From positions 151,635 to 215,634 of the forward strand of contig CANLUL010000004.1 of the NCBI GenBank assembly GCA_947494305.1: a DNA stretch of 64,000 nt. Reading direction: 5' to 3'. Origin of the DNA: an uncultured Sphingomonadaceae bacterium (lineage in GTDB: Bacteria; Pseudomonadota; Alphaproteobacteria; Sphingomonadales; Sphingomonadaceae). Shown here piece by piece: positions 51,566 through 60,990 of this stretch. Position numbers and translations under genes: made by a program. A model generated the notes under the pieces. The model was not told the origin of the DNA, did not search any database, and saw nothing but the letters and a program-made list of their open reading frames with translations. How positions within the stretch are numbered: the first letter of the stretch is position 1; each line of letters opens with the position of its first letter.

Positions 51566-52486
51566 CTACTCCACAGTCTTGCGCATTTCATCAGCCATCG
51601 CCAGCATCGATCGAGCATGGCGTTCGGCCACGGCCTTTTGATCATCACCATATCCGCCGCCCAGAGCGCTGGCTATCGGAAGGTCACGACGACGGGCTTC
51701 TCGCACGATAAAACGGTCCCGCTTTTCCAATCCGGCATCCGTCAGGCTCAACCGGCCAAGTTTGTCGTTCACATGCGGATCAACACCCGCCTGATACAAA
51801 ACGCAATCTGGTTGAAAACCATCGAAAATAGCTGGCAAATGCTTTTCGAGTTGAGCCAGATACTCCGCATCTTCCACACCGTCAGCCAGCGGAATATCCA
51901 AAGATGAATTCGCCTTCCGTGCCGGAAAATTCTTTTCACCGTGCATCGAGAAAGTAAAGACATCGTCGCGCCCCGCCATCAAGGAAGCGGTCCCATCCCC
52001 TTGATGCACATCCAGATCGACGATCAGGATCCGCTGCATTACATGTTCAGCAATCAACCGGTTGGCCACCACGGCCAGATCATTGAACACGCAATACCCA
52101 GCGCCCGTATCATGCAAGGCGTGATGGCTACCTGCTGCGCTATTTGCCGCAAAGCCATGTTCAATCGCTAGATGCGTCGCAAGCCAAGTCCCGCCATTGG
52201 TATGCTGTACCCTTTGCGAAATATGCGGCGTGACAGGAAAGCCAAGCCGGCGCTCTTTGTCGCGCGGAACAGTGGCGGTGAACACCTGCTCAACATATTC
52301 CGGGCTATGCACTGCCTCCAGCCAATTGCGCGGCATCGGTTCCGGCGCGTGCTCCATCATCGGAAATTCTTCCTGACGGATCAAATCGCGCAGAGCTTCC
52401 ATCACCAAATAATATTTATCAAACTTGAAACTACCGCGTTCGGGTTGAGGAGCCATGTAATCTGCATGATGGACAACATGGAGCAA
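51566..52486 (-). CDS. Histone-deacetylase-family (AcuC/HDAC-like) hydrolase
   Basis: The 306-residue zinc hydrolase has the arginase/deacetylase landmarks AAGSHHALHDTGAGYCVFND (catalytic His pair and tunnel), ILIVDLDVHQGDGT with metal-binding Asp-x-His, and YQAGVDPHVNDKLGRL with the second Asp. Bacterial members deacetylate acetyl-polyamines, acetyl-lysine or other amides. The start is ATG 52486. It is the last of three co-oriented genes after the amidohydrolase and DAPG-hydrolase-like genes, with a two-base gap. Confidence 0.94.
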   Translation of the reverse strand: MLHVVHHADYMAPQPERGSFKFDKYYLVMEALRDLIRQEEFPMMEHAPEPMPRNWLEAVHSPEYVEQVFTATVPRDKERRLGFPVTPHISQRVQHTNGGTWLATHLAIEHGFAANSAAGSHHALHDTGAGYCVFNDLAVVANRLIAEHVMQRILIVDLDVHQGDGTASLMAGRDDVFTFSMHGEKNFPARKANSSLDIPLADGVEDAEYLAQLEKHLPAIFDGFQPDCVLYQAGVDPHVNDKLGRLSLTDAGLEKRDRFIVREARRRDLPIASALGGGYGDDQKAVAERHARSMLAMADEMRKTVE

Positions 52487-52488
52487 GG

Positions 52489-53268
52489 TTAGTTTTCGCT
52501 TTCATTTGGCGGTGAATCAGTTTTGGCGGTTTCTACCCCGTATAGCCCGGGCAGAAAGTCACTTAAATTACCCATTTCCTGGATGGCGTGGGTCATCAGG
52601 TCAACCGCTAGCGTTTCGTCCACCAATATTCGCCGGGCCAGCCAGCTATTACCAAGCAGGGCTTCAATGGAAAACACCAGCTCATTGCCATCACGCTTTG
52701 CGACATGACCGAGCCAAAAGACCGACCGCATTTCCGCACCCCATTCGGTATCGCGAACGATGTGGCACATGGTGGTAACGTTTATAGGTTCGTCGAGCAT
52801 TCCCACCCGCGCACAGACAATGAAGCGATCGTCGCGCTCATCCAACGGCCCCAGAAATTCTTCCGGTTCGACAAATTGGATGCGCAGCTTGCTTAGATCT
52901 TCGCCAATATATTCGTGGACCAGATGGCTCGCGCCGATAATCTTGCCAGGTTTCTTATTCTCCCAGTCCATCCAAACATGCGCGGTGGGATGCCAGCGTT
53001 TATAATGCGCGGTTGTTTGCATATAGTCGGCAAACCACCAACGGACCATGTCCGCCTTCACATCGGGCATACGTGTCAGTGCCCGGACACGATAGACACC
53101 GTTGGGCTGGCGGTGCACCCCGGTTTCAAAACCGGAATAACCGTCGTCGAGGATGCCGCTGGTATCGCGATGGGGAGAGAAGGGGTTCCAGCCGAATAGC
53201 GCAAACAGAATTATGATTCCGGCTAGCAGCCATTTAATCTTCCCACGTTTCTTTGGTGTATGGGTCAT
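52489..53268 (-). CDS. DAPG-hydrolase (PhlG/phloretin-hydrolase)-like protein
   Basis: This 259-residue protein has an N-terminal membrane helix (WLLAGIIILFALFGW) and a soluble domain with YKRWHPTAHVWMDWENK followed by SHLVHEYIGED, the histidine pattern of the PhlG/Phy zinc hydrolases that cleave carbon-carbon bonds in acylphloroglucinols. The glutamate pair VEPEEFLGPLDERDD may complete the metal site. PhlG itself is soluble, so the membrane anchor is a difference. I chose ATG 53268, as upstream sequence belongs to the amidohydrolase gene. The actual substrate may be unrelated to phloroglucinols. Confidence 0.6.
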   Translation of the reverse strand: MTHTPKKRGKIKWLLAGIIILFALFGWNPFSPHRDTSGILDDGYSGFETGVHRQPNGVYRVRALTRMPDVKADMVRWWFADYMQTTAHYKRWHPTAHVWMDWENKKPGKIIGASHLVHEYIGEDLSKLRIQFVEPEEFLGPLDERDDRFIVCARVGMLDEPINVTTMCHIVRDTEWGAEMRSVFWLGHVAKRDGNELVFSIEALLGNSWLARRILVDETLAVDLMTHAIQEMGNLSDFLPGLYGVETAKTDSPPNESEN

Positions 53269-53275
53269 GCAACAA

Positions 53276-54838
53276 TTACTCAGTTGCCGCTGCAGACCGC
53301 ACCATCGCCTCGACGTCAGCGAGCAGATTGTGGGCATCGTAAACAATACCGTCTTTCACCGTATACCGAACACGACCAACGCGAACCAGCTCCCCGCTCG
53401 CCTTATCTAGCCGCATGTGTCCCGTACCATAGAGCGTTTTAAAATTCTGCAGCGGATCTTCGGGCGCAATGACAATATCAGCCAACATTCCGGGTCGGAC
53501 CATTCCCATTGGCGGCGCTTCACCCGATGCTTCATAAATTTCGCGCGCGCCGTCAATCGTTGCGGCTCGCACCACTTCGAGCGGTGTCAGACCAGCTTCC
53601 TGAAGCATCTCCAGTTCGCCGACATAGGCAAAACCCCATGTTTGGTAAATAAATCCAGGATCGGAACCGACGGTTACCCGCCCCCCCTTGTTGACAAAAT
53701 CGCGCACCAGTCGGAACCATTTCTGGTAAAAATTGCGCCACGCAATCTCCTTGTCGGTCGTCCAGTCAAAGAAAAACGACCCGTGATTGACAGTGGACGG
53801 TGTGTAATATTGCATCAGCGAAGGCAAAGTGTAGCGATCATGCCAGATGAAGCGCTGCGCTTTTGCCAGATCACGTCCGGCCGAATAGATATTGAAGGTC
53901 GGCGACATGGTGACCTCTTCTGCGATCAAGGTATCTAGATAGGCTTCCCATTTCTCCGATCCTGGCTCGACGCTCTGTTGGGCAAGCTCTGCGACGCGCG
54001 CAAAGCGATCCTGTTCGTCAGCATAATTATAGCCGATAGGAAAACGCTGAATAGTAGCGCCATCTAGCAGACTTTCAAAATGGCCGTAAAAGTGCGTGAT
54101 TCCATCTAGGCCCAGTTTTGCGGCATCTTCTCCATTCACTTCGGAAACCCAGGTTTGGGCAATATGCGCGACGCTACCCATTTTCTGTTTATCCGTTTCG
54201 TCGAGCGCCGCAGCAAACACTTCCTCTGTAATCGGCGCTATAAATTTGACACCATAGTAACCCTGCTGTTTAGCCCACTGGACCCAGCGCCGAGCATCAA
54301 CCGGTGTTTGGGGTGGTGCCTGCCGCCAATGCGCACCAAACGCGGCATAGGGGAACATGCGCGGAGCCGTGATCTCCCCGCGCGCACTACGCCGAGCATC
54401 ACTTAGACCCGGATCATTTGGTAAAAATGTAAAGCCAACACCGCGCACACTGGTAACACCATGTGCCAACCATAATTTGTAGGCATATTCGGAATTCGGT
54501 GCCTTTTTTGCGTCCCCCAGATGTCCATGCGTATCAACAAAACCTGGCAGGACATACATGCCCTTTGCATCAATTGTACGTTGAATAGGGCGTTTCGAAA
54601 AACTGCCCACCGGACCAACGGCCTCAATCCGATTATGTGCGATCAAAATGTCGAGCGGTCCAACCGGCGGCGCGCCACCGCCGTCAATAACCGTCGCGCC
54701 GCTGATCAATAACAACGAATAGCGCCCTGCTCCATCATCGCTTTCACTGTTGGGAGTAATTGCCAATTGCTGAGCAGATGCCGCACCCGAAACAAGAATA
54801 GCAACAACTGCAAGAACCGACCAAAAACAATTCCGCAT
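53276..54838 (-). CDS. Secreted metal-dependent amidohydrolase
   Basis: The 520-residue protein has a Sec signal peptide (cleavage near GAASAQ, residue 23) and the amidohydrolase superfamily fold. The first metal motif VLPGFVDTHGHLGDA, a later GVTSVRG strand and RVTVGSDPGF near the final metal aspartate are visible. The small beta-sandwich segments ATVIDGGGAPPVGPLDILI and LADIVIAPEDPLQNF frame the barrel. It probably hydrolyses a peptide or amide in the periplasm, as imidazolonepropionase-like relatives do. It is the first of three co-oriented genes ending at 51566. Confidence 0.9.
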   Translation of the reverse strand: MRNCFWSVLAVVAILVSGAASAQQLAITPNSESDDGAGRYSLLLISGATVIDGGGAPPVGPLDILIAHNRIEAVGPVGSFSKRPIQRTIDAKGMYVLPGFVDTHGHLGDAKKAPNSEYAYKLWLAHGVTSVRGVGFTFLPNDPGLSDARRSARGEITAPRMFPYAAFGAHWRQAPPQTPVDARRWVQWAKQQGYYGVKFIAPITEEVFAAALDETDKQKMGSVAHIAQTWVSEVNGEDAAKLGLDGITHFYGHFESLLDGATIQRFPIGYNYADEQDRFARVAELAQQSVEPGSEKWEAYLDTLIAEEVTMSPTFNIYSAGRDLAKAQRFIWHDRYTLPSLMQYYTPSTVNHGSFFFDWTTDKEIAWRNFYQKWFRLVRDFVNKGGRVTVGSDPGFIYQTWGFAYVGELEMLQEAGLTPLEVVRAATIDGAREIYEASGEAPPMGMVRPGMLADIVIAPEDPLQNFKTLYGTGHMRLDKASGELVRVGRVRYTVKDGIVYDAHNLLADVEAMVRSAAATE

Positions 54839-54903
54839 CTATTAGCCCCTACGAAAACATTCCACACCGTAACGCGGGAACAGTTCACTGGAAACCTTAG
54901 AAT

Positions 54904-56034
54904 TCAATCCGCCGTTTCTAAGGAAGCTCCCTCAATCTCAGCCGCCTTGGCCTCCACCAGTTTCACGATATGATCGACCATATCACCATCTTCTACATGA
55001 TGGTCGGTAACACCGGAAAGATAAACCATATGCTTACCCTTGCCGCCGCCGGTAATGCCGATATCTGTTTCGCGCGCTTCGCCCGGACCGTTTACGACGC
55101 AGCCGAGAACCGAGAGCGACAAAGGCGTGCGGATATGTTGCAACCGTTCTTCCAGCGTTTGCACGGTGCGGATGACATCGAATCCCTGTCTGGCGCATGA
55201 CGGACAACTCACCACGCGGACGCCGCGGGTGCGCAGACCCAATGATTTGAGCATTTCATAACCGACGCGCACTTCTTCCTCGGGCTCGGCAGAAAGGCTG
55301 ACTCGGATTGTGTCGCCAATCCCTGCCCAAAGCAGGTTTCCCATTCCAATGGAGCTCTTAACCGTTCCGCCAATCAAGCCACCAGCTTCGGTTATTCCCA
55401 GATGCAATGGGCAATCAACCGCATCGGCCAATTGGGAGTAAGCCGCAACTGCAAGGAATACATCTGATGCTTTCACCGCCACTTTAAATTCATGAAAATC
55501 ATGGTCTTGCAAAATCTTGATATGATCGAGTGCGCTCTCAACCAGCGCCTCCGGACAAGGCTCACCATATTTCTCAAGCAGGTCTTTCTCGAGACTGCCG
55601 GCATTCACACCAATCCGGATCGCACAGCCATTTGACTTGGCCGCATCAATAACTTCCTTCACCCGATCGGCAGAACCAATATTGCCTGGATTGATACGCA
55701 GACAGGCTGCGCCCGCCTCAGCGGCTTCAATTCCACGCTTATAGTGAAAATGGATATCGGCGACGATCGGAACCCGGCTGGCCCGGACAATCTGCTTCAA
55801 TGCCGCCGTACTTTCCACATCGGGACAGGACACGCGAATAATATCGACCCCCGCATCTTCACAGCGGCGAATTTGATCAATTGTCGCCTTCGCATCGGAG
55901 GTCAGTGTATTAGTCATTGTCTGCACCGTAATCGGCGCGTCACCGCCTACGGCTACATCACCAACCATGATCTGACGGCTTTGGCGGCGTTCTATGTCGC
56001 GCCAGGGACGTAAAGAGGGATTATCAGCAGTCAT
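54904..56034 (-). CDS. ispG: 4-hydroxy-3-methylbut-2-enyl-diphosphate synthase (flavodoxin type)
   Basis: The 376-residue enzyme catalyses the penultimate step of the MEP isoprenoid pathway, using a [4Fe-4S] cluster. Landmarks are [48 protein letters not shown] and the cluster-ligand region [11 protein letters not shown] with [13 protein letters not shown]. Length and sequence are those of the proteobacterial type. The start is ATG 56034. It appears to be transcribed alone, which shows that the host makes isoprenoids by the MEP route. Confidence 0.97.
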   Translation of the reverse strand: MTADNPSLRPWRDIERRQSRQIMVGDVAVGGDAPITVQTMTNTLTSDAKATIDQIRRCEDAGVDIIRVSCPDVESTAALKQIVRASRVPIVADIHFHYKRGIEAAEAGAACLRINPGNIGSADRVKEVIDAAKSNGCAIRIGVNAGSLEKDLLEKYGEPCPEALVESALDHIKILQDHDFHEFKVAVKASDVFLAVAAYSQLADAVDCPLHLGITEAGGLIGGTVKSSIGMGNLLWAGIGDTIRVSLSAEPEEEVRVGYEMLKSLGLRTRGVRVVSCPSCARQGFDVIRTVQTLEERLQHIRTPLSLSVLGCVVNGPGEARETDIGITGGGKGKHMVYLSGVTDHHVEDGDMVDHIVKLVEAKAAEIEGASLETAD

Positions 56035-56099
56035 GACAGCTCCAGTGACAAGGTTGTGTCTATATAGGCATGCTCAACCGCTATGTTAAGCGAATAGCT

Positions 56100-57278
56100 T
56101 TAAGCGACTTTTGGCTGAATCTCCAATGGGCTTTGCCGATCTTTCCGCTGTTCTCGTTTCATTGCATATAGCGCATCATCAGCCGCCTTGAGCATCCTCT
56201 CAACCCCGTTAATGCTCGGGTCCGCCACCGCGATACCCATGCTGCTGGAAGGATGCAGTATATGACCATTGATATTTTCTGGCGCAGCCAATACGGACAG
56301 AAAGCCAAACATTCGAGCATCTACATCCCACTTATTGTCGGCATTTTGTATCAGGATGAGGAACTCATCCCCTCCCAACCGCGCGACATATTCGTTGAGG
56401 TTTGCGTGGGCTGAAAGACGCTTTGCCACGGTCTGCAATAGTTTGTCGCCGACACCATGACCCAGTGTATCATTGACCTGTTTAAAACCATCCAGGTCAA
56501 GAAGGGCTATGGCATATTCATGCCCATCTGTCCGGAAATCGTCTTCTGCCGCATCCAACATATCCATCATCGCACGCCGATTTGCGATGCCCGTGAGAAT
56601 ATCACTGTGCGCCTGTTCCCAAATCTGTCGCTCCATGATCAGACCCGATATGATCTGATTGTAGCTGTCGATAATGAACCGCACCATCAGGAAGCTTATG
56701 GTCGCCATGCTGACCCCCATAACAGTCTCCTCCATCCCGCCGACGACCATAAGCGTGATGGCCGATGGCAAAATACCAACCATCAAGGTAGCGACAGCAG
56801 CCCTGCGGATACAAGCCAGACAATGGGCAATACAGGAGGATCCGAAAACCAGAGAAACGGATAGAAATAGGAGGTTGCCAAATATGTCCGTGGCTATGGC
56901 GAATACCGACCAGAAGCTGAGAAAGGCAATAATGCCAACCGATACAAACGTCAGGTTACGTAGCAGTATCGTGGGCTCAATATTCGCATAAGGATTGTTT
57001 TTATGCCGCACCCACAAAACTGCTCTGACCGAAGAGGCAATGGCAAGGAACCCCATCCAGCCGTAATATTTTAAAGCGACCCCGCTATGCGCGCACAACA
57101 ACATAACGAGTAGCAAATTGATAATGGCCACGGTGTAAATCATCGGTACATGCGCAAAAGCTCTTGCGACTTGCATTTTTTCAATCGCTGGACGGATAGT
57201 CTCGGGAATATCGGGAGAGCGCCAAACAAAGGGAGCAACGAACCTTTCGTTGCTGATGTGACGATCGAGAAACCCCAT
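56100..57278 (-). CDS. Membrane-bound diguanylate cyclase (GGDEF)
   Basis: This 392-residue protein has about six membrane helices in its first 210 residues and a C-terminal GGDEF domain. The latter includes DILTGIANRRAMMDML, LDLDGFKQVNDTLGHGVGD and the catalytic loop RLGGDEFLIL, all intact, so it should make cyclic di-GMP. The inhibitory RxxD site is not seen at its usual place before the GGDEF loop. The sensory membrane part resembles the MASE-type domains only loosely. It is divergent from the isoaspartyl peptidase gene. Confidence 0.93.
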   Translation of the reverse strand: MGFLDRHISNERFVAPFVWRSPDIPETIRPAIEKMQVARAFAHVPMIYTVAIINLLLVMLLCAHSGVALKYYGWMGFLAIASSVRAVLWVRHKNNPYANIEPTILLRNLTFVSVGIIAFLSFWSVFAIATDIFGNLLFLSVSLVFGSSCIAHCLACIRRAAVATLMVGILPSAITLMVVGGMEETVMGVSMATISFLMVRFIIDSYNQIISGLIMERQIWEQAHSDILTGIANRRAMMDMLDAAEDDFRTDGHEYAIALLDLDGFKQVNDTLGHGVGDKLLQTVAKRLSAHANLNEYVARLGGDEFLILIQNADNKWDVDARMFGFLSVLAAPENINGHILHPSSSMGIAVADPSINGVERMLKAADDALYAMKREQRKDRQSPLEIQPKVA

Positions 57279-57297
57279 TTATTGACACCTTCCCACA

Positions 57298-57313
57298 TAT
57301 CAATTGATTGATA
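57298..57313. promoter_or_regulatory. Dyad in a divergent promoter gap
   Basis: TATCAAT and ATTGATA are perfect seven-base arms separated by TG, centred in the 114-base gap between the diguanylate cyclase (start 57278) and isoaspartyl peptidase (start 57393) genes. It may be a regulator site; AT-rich dyads also occur by chance. Confidence 0.35.
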
Positions 57314-57392
57314 AACAGCGGCTTATGCCGTTATGGTAAATGATAAGTTAACGTGATGTCCGTTCCGCCAACAACCCTGTGGAGAGATTCAA

Positions 57393-58490
57393 ATGATGCG
57401 CTACATTTTGACAATGTTAGGAATGATCAGCTTACCCAGCGCCCTTGCAGCCCAGACATCTCCTGCCGACGAAGATGCAGCTTGGTCAATTGCCATCCAT
57501 GGAGGAGCTGGAACTATCAAACGTGAGAACATCACGCCGGAAAAAGATGCCGAAATCCGGGCCGCTTTGGCCAAGGCTCTGGAGACAGGGTCCAAAATCC
57601 TGCGGGATGGTGGAAGCGCGATGGACGCAATTACCGCCACGATCATGGTTATGGAGGATAATCCCAATTTTAACGCCGGAAAAGGCGCGGTGTTTACCTG
57701 GGACAAAACGAACGAACTCGACTCTAGCATCATGGATGGCAGCGACCGCTCAGCCGGAGCTGCCGCCGGGATAAACGGAACAAAAAACCCAATCCTGCTC
57801 GCTCGCGCTGTCAAAGATAAAAGCCCGCATGTTATGCTTTCTGGTGCAGGCGCCAATCAATTTAGTCGCGAACAGGGTTTGGAACAGGTCTCTCCGGATT
57901 ATTACGCCACCTCCCGGCGGTTGGAACAGATTGAACGGGTTCTCGCCAAAGAAGTTAGCGCCAAGGACATAGACTATAAATTTGGCACCGTCGGTGCAGT
58001 CGCCATGGATAGCAACGGTAATATGGCAGCTGGCACGTCAACCGGCGGAATGACCGGGAAGCGTTGGGGCCGGATTGGCGATAGCCCAATCATTGGTGCG
58101 GGCACCTATGCCGATGATCGCGCCTGCGCCGTTAGTGCGACCGGCTCTGGCGAATATTTCATTCGCGTCGGCGTCGCGCATGAGATCTGCACACGCATCC
58201 GTATGCGCTGGCCAGTGGCTATAGAGGAAGCTCAAAAGACAGTCCCGAAGGATGCCGATGGCAACTATACTTATGCCATTCACGCTAGCGAGTTCATGTT
58301 GTCGGATGAAGACGTACAGAAAATTGCCGACAGCGTAATCGGCGAAATGGGTGACTTAGGCGGCACCGGCGGGATCATTCTGGCCACGCCTTGGGGACAG
58401 ACAATCTATAGCTTCAATACTCCCGGCATGTATCGTGGGCGGGCCGATAGCGAAGGTGAGAAGAGCGTTGGAATATATGGGGATGAGTGA
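57393..58490 (+). CDS. iaaA: Isoaspartyl peptidase / L-asparaginase (exported)
   Basis: This 365-residue Ntn-hydrolase precursor has a Sec signal peptide (SLPSALAAQ, about residue 21), so the enzyme is periplasmic. The autocleavage site and Thr nucleophile lie in KFGTVGAVAMDSNGN, and WSIAIHGGAGTI and GTSTGGMTGKRWGRIGDSP are family hallmarks. It removes N-terminal isoaspartyl residues and can hydrolyse asparagine. The start is ATG 57393; a second ATG follows at once. It is a single gene. Confidence 0.95.
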   Translation: MMRYILTMLGMISLPSALAAQTSPADEDAAWSIAIHGGAGTIKRENITPEKDAEIRAALAKALETGSKILRDGGSAMDAITATIMVMEDNPNFNAGKGAVFTWDKTNELDSSIMDGSDRSAGAAAGINGTKNPILLARAVKDKSPHVMLSGAGANQFSREQGLEQVSPDYYATSRRLEQIERVLAKEVSAKDIDYKFGTVGAVAMDSNGNMAAGTSTGGMTGKRWGRIGDSPIIGAGTYADDRACAVSATGSGEYFIRVGVAHEICTRIRMRWPVAIEEAQKTVPKDADGNYTYAIHASEFMLSDEDVQKIADSVIGEMGDLGGTGGIILATPWGQTIYSFNTPGMYRGRADSEGEKSVGIYGDE

Positions 58491-58528
58491 ATAGAACGTT
58501 AGCCTGTCTCGGATGCGAGATTGTTAAA

Positions 58529-58837
58529 TCAAGTGTCGGTTGGTTTAGTGTGGTCACCCAACTCGTAATACCCATCAACTGAAATCTGTTTTGCGAAAGT
58601 GTGCATTTTCCTCATGGGCCCAGTTTTGGCGGTACCAATAAAGGCTTCCCATTGTTCTCTTGAATGCCATCTTGCTATCGTCATTAAAGTATTTGTGTCA
58701 TCCACCGCCTCAATACAAAAACTGCCCAGTGCTCCATCAACCGTTTCATGGATATGGTTGGTTGTTTGTTCCCAACTCTTAAGAAATGCCGATTTGTTTT
58801 TGGACGGCACGAACCATTTATAGACAACGTGAAACAT
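58529..58837 (-). CDS. Antibiotic-biosynthesis-monooxygenase (ABM)-domain protein
   Basis: The 102-residue ferredoxin-like protein has the ABM pattern: VVYKWFVPSKNKSAFLKSWE, then LGSFCIEAVDDTNTLMTIAR and WHSREQWEAFI. Members include cofactorless monooxygenases and small-molecule-binding dimers. The start is ATG 58837, preceded by ATGAGGTCCT read on the minus strand, which gives an AGGTCC-type site. Its neighbours give no functional hint. Confidence 0.82.
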   Translation of the reverse strand: MFHVVYKWFVPSKNKSAFLKSWEQTTNHIHETVDGALGSFCIEAVDDTNTLMTIARWHSREQWEAFIGTAKTGPMRKMHTFAKQISVDGYYELGDHTKPTDT

Positions 58838-58979
58838 AGGACCTCATAGATTTTCAGCGAAGAACTGATCATGCGATGATAAGCTTCAAAATCGAGTCTC
58901 TTGCCAGAAGCTACTTTGCCAAACTCGCTATTAATCGGATAATGCTACAACTCCGCCAATCGAACATAGCAACATAAAC

Positions 58980-59870
58980 TTACATCTCACCTAGATCACA
59001 CCCTCGCGCTTCAAGTATAGGCCGCATTTCACGATAAGCCGCTGGCGTCCGATCCAAGGGGATATAGGGATGCAAATGGTGCACGATATGAAACTGCATA
59101 CCCATTGATCCGATATTGCCGATCATAGATTTCCAACTGCGGGTATTGCCATAGCGCGCCTGACTGGTTGCGGGATTATGCGGTGCCCAACTGAGGAAAA
59201 AGTTCAGATAAGTCATCGCAATATGGTAAGGGAGCCACCACAGGAAGAAAGCTTCCAGCGCGTAGCCACTCCACGCTAGCGTGAAAAGGATCGCGAGAAA
59301 CCCTAGTTGATAGGCGATAGCCAACAGTATCAAATCTGTTCGCCCTACCCGTTCCAGCGTTTTCATATAGTTGGCGCCGCGGGTGCCCGATGGTTGCCGC
59401 TCTTTGATCGATTTCCAGATGGCTGACCAAGGTCCGGGTGCTTTAGATGCAATATCGGGATCCAGGTCCAGATCATTGGCATGACGGTGGTGCTCCAGAT
59501 GGGTCACGCGAAATACGTTAAACGGGCTAACGATCATCCAGCTGGTTGCATGACCGAGCAATTCATTGAGCCAACGTAATTTTTGACCCGGTCGCGCGAT
59601 AATGTCATGCTGCGCATCATGGGTAGGTAAATAAACCAATGACAAACTGATCGTCGACAGAATGAAGCCCAGCCAAAGCGGGATGACATCGAAAAATACC
59701 AGCGGCCAAAGCGATAGCCAAAACGCCAAATTGCCAAATGCCCAGCTCACCATCAGCCAGGGGAACATGCCGCTATGCTTGCGGGCAATCTTGTTCTCCA
59801 GCTTGCGCAGCTGAGCCTCGGACATTTCCGACAGATCGGCAGGCAATATATCTGATGTCTGCACGTTCAT
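58980..59870 (-). CDS. Membrane fatty acid desaturase
   Basis: This 296-residue protein has four to five membrane segments and the three histidine boxes of the di-iron desaturases: HDAQHD, HLEHHRH and HIVHHLH. It should insert a double bond in a fatty acyl or carotenoid-type chain at the inner membrane. The start is ATG 59870, after a GGAGGT site and overlapping the stop of the small membrane protein gene by four bases. A TetR gene lies upstream in the same direction, so the three may be one autoregulated unit. Confidence 0.93.
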   Translation of the reverse strand: MNVQTSDILPADLSEMSEAQLRKLENKIARKHSGMFPWLMVSWAFGNLAFWLSLWPLVFFDVIPLWLGFILSTISLSLVYLPTHDAQHDIIARPGQKLRWLNELLGHATSWMIVSPFNVFRVTHLEHHRHANDLDLDPDIASKAPGPWSAIWKSIKERQPSGTRGANYMKTLERVGRTDLILLAIAYQLGFLAILFTLAWSGYALEAFFLWWLPYHIAMTYLNFFLSWAPHNPATSQARYGNTRSWKSMIGNIGSMGMQFHIVHHLHPYIPLDRTPAAYREMRPILEARGCDLGEM

Positions 59871-60064
59871 ATCCACCTCCCCTTGATCTGGGCAATGAGG
59901 CCCCATGTACCACCTATGACAAGCGCGAAAGTGAGCGTCGACAGGCCAAATGGTGGCATCCAACCGAGTGCTTCCGTGCCCTGCGCAATGACAGGCACCA
60001 GAAACCCGACTGCAAATATCAGCGGCAGAAATTTCAACACTGATCCCAATATCTTTTCCAACAT
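59867..60064 (-). CDS. Small membrane protein coupled to the desaturase
   Basis: This 65-residue protein has two hydrophobic segments (residues 10-28 and 41-59) and no recognised domain. A clear GGGAGAGAA site precedes ATG 60064, and the stop overlaps the desaturase start (ATGA), so it is very probably translated and coupled. It may assist or regulate the desaturase; this is inferred from position only. Confidence 0.75.
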   Translation of the reverse strand: MLEKILGSVLKFLPLIFAVGFLVPVIAQGTEALGWMPPFGLSTLTFALVIGGTWGLIAQIKGRWI

Positions 60065-60080
60065 TTCTCTCCCTATCCTG

Positions 60081-60761
60081 TCAGGCCGCCACCGCAGCGC
60101 CGTCCGTTTCCAGCGCTTCGATCTTGGTCAGTAGCAACTCTCTAAATTCCGGTGTCGCATCGGTCGCCATCGCCATATAAAAACCGCGCAGCTGTCGGCG
60201 GCGGCATTCCTCGACGCTGATGATGCGATGGGCAAAGTCACGCATCGGACCACGGTAGCTGATGAACATTTGCAGCCCCAGCGTATCGGCCGCAATTCGC
60301 CCATTCAAATAGCCCTGTGCGATGGCCGCACGGCATGCGGTTGCCGCCATTTCCACTGAGCGTTGCCCGGCCACCGCATGGTCGGCTGCCTGATCACCGC
60401 GCGCGGCATAAGAACCCGTTACCCGGTCTGTCGCCAGTGACACCGCCCGGTAATAATCCTGGTTGGATAGCACCTCTTCATAGGCGGTCTCGATAATCAT
60501 TTCCGCCATTTCCAAAGGGGTCTCACAAGCTTCAAAATCAAGCTTGGCCCACACCCGTTCCACGCCTTCACCAATCATCGCACCGATAATGGCATCCTTG
60601 TCCCCAATCAGGTTGTAGAGTGTCGGTGCCGTCACACCTGCGGCCTCCGCCAGTCCGCGCGTGGTCAAACCATCTATGCCCTTATCGATAATAATCGCAC
60701 GCGCCGCATCCAATATGCGCTGGCGACGCTTCTCCATATTGCGAGCACGGGTTTCAGACAT
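60081..60761 (-). CDS. TetR-family transcriptional regulator
   Basis: The 226-residue regulator has the N-terminal TetR helix-turn-helix: RILDAARAIIIDKGIDGLTT then RGLAEAAGVTAPTLYNLIGDKDA. The ligand domain is helical and not identifiable. I chose ATG 60761 with AGGAGA upstream over the start at 60812, which would run into the repeat region. It is divergent from the acyl-CoA dehydrogenase pair, with a 17-bp tandem repeat (60801-60834) between them, and lies upstream of the desaturase genes. A fatty-acyl ligand would fit both neighbours; inference. Confidence 0.93.
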   Translation of the reverse strand: MSETRARNMEKRRQRILDAARAIIIDKGIDGLTTRGLAEAAGVTAPTLYNLIGDKDAIIGAMIGEGVERVWAKLDFEACETPLEMAEMIIETAYEEVLSNQDYYRAVSLATDRVTGSYAARGDQAADHAVAGQRSVEMAATACRAAIAQGYLNGRIAADTLGLQMFISYRGPMRDFAHRIISVEECRRRQLRGFYMAMATDATPEFRELLLTKIEALETDGAAVAA

Positions 60762-60800
60762 ATGATTCGTTTCTCCTGAAGCTCCTATGGAGCATTTGAA

Positions 60801-60834
60801 TAATTTAATCAATGATATAATTTAATCAATGATA
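60801..60834. repeat. Two perfect 17-bp tandem repeats, likely TetR operators
   Basis: TAATTTAATCAATGATA occurs twice head to tail (60801-60817 and 60818-60834), followed by a partial third start (TAAT). The repeat lies between the TetR gene and the acyl-CoA dehydrogenase gene, and its second copy runs into a TATAAT sequence that could be a -10 element. Regulator binding is inferred from position. Confidence 0.65.
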
Positions 60835-60990
60835 TAATATTTTGCCAACGGATTTCGGCTCATGGCGACGTTCATACCGGCCGGAATAACGGAAAATGCG
60901 GAAAACATTATTCCATGGTGATTTTTCCAACTTGAAGTGAGCTGACAATAGCTTCAAGACGCTTCAAAATATATGTCAAAGAGGTTCCAA

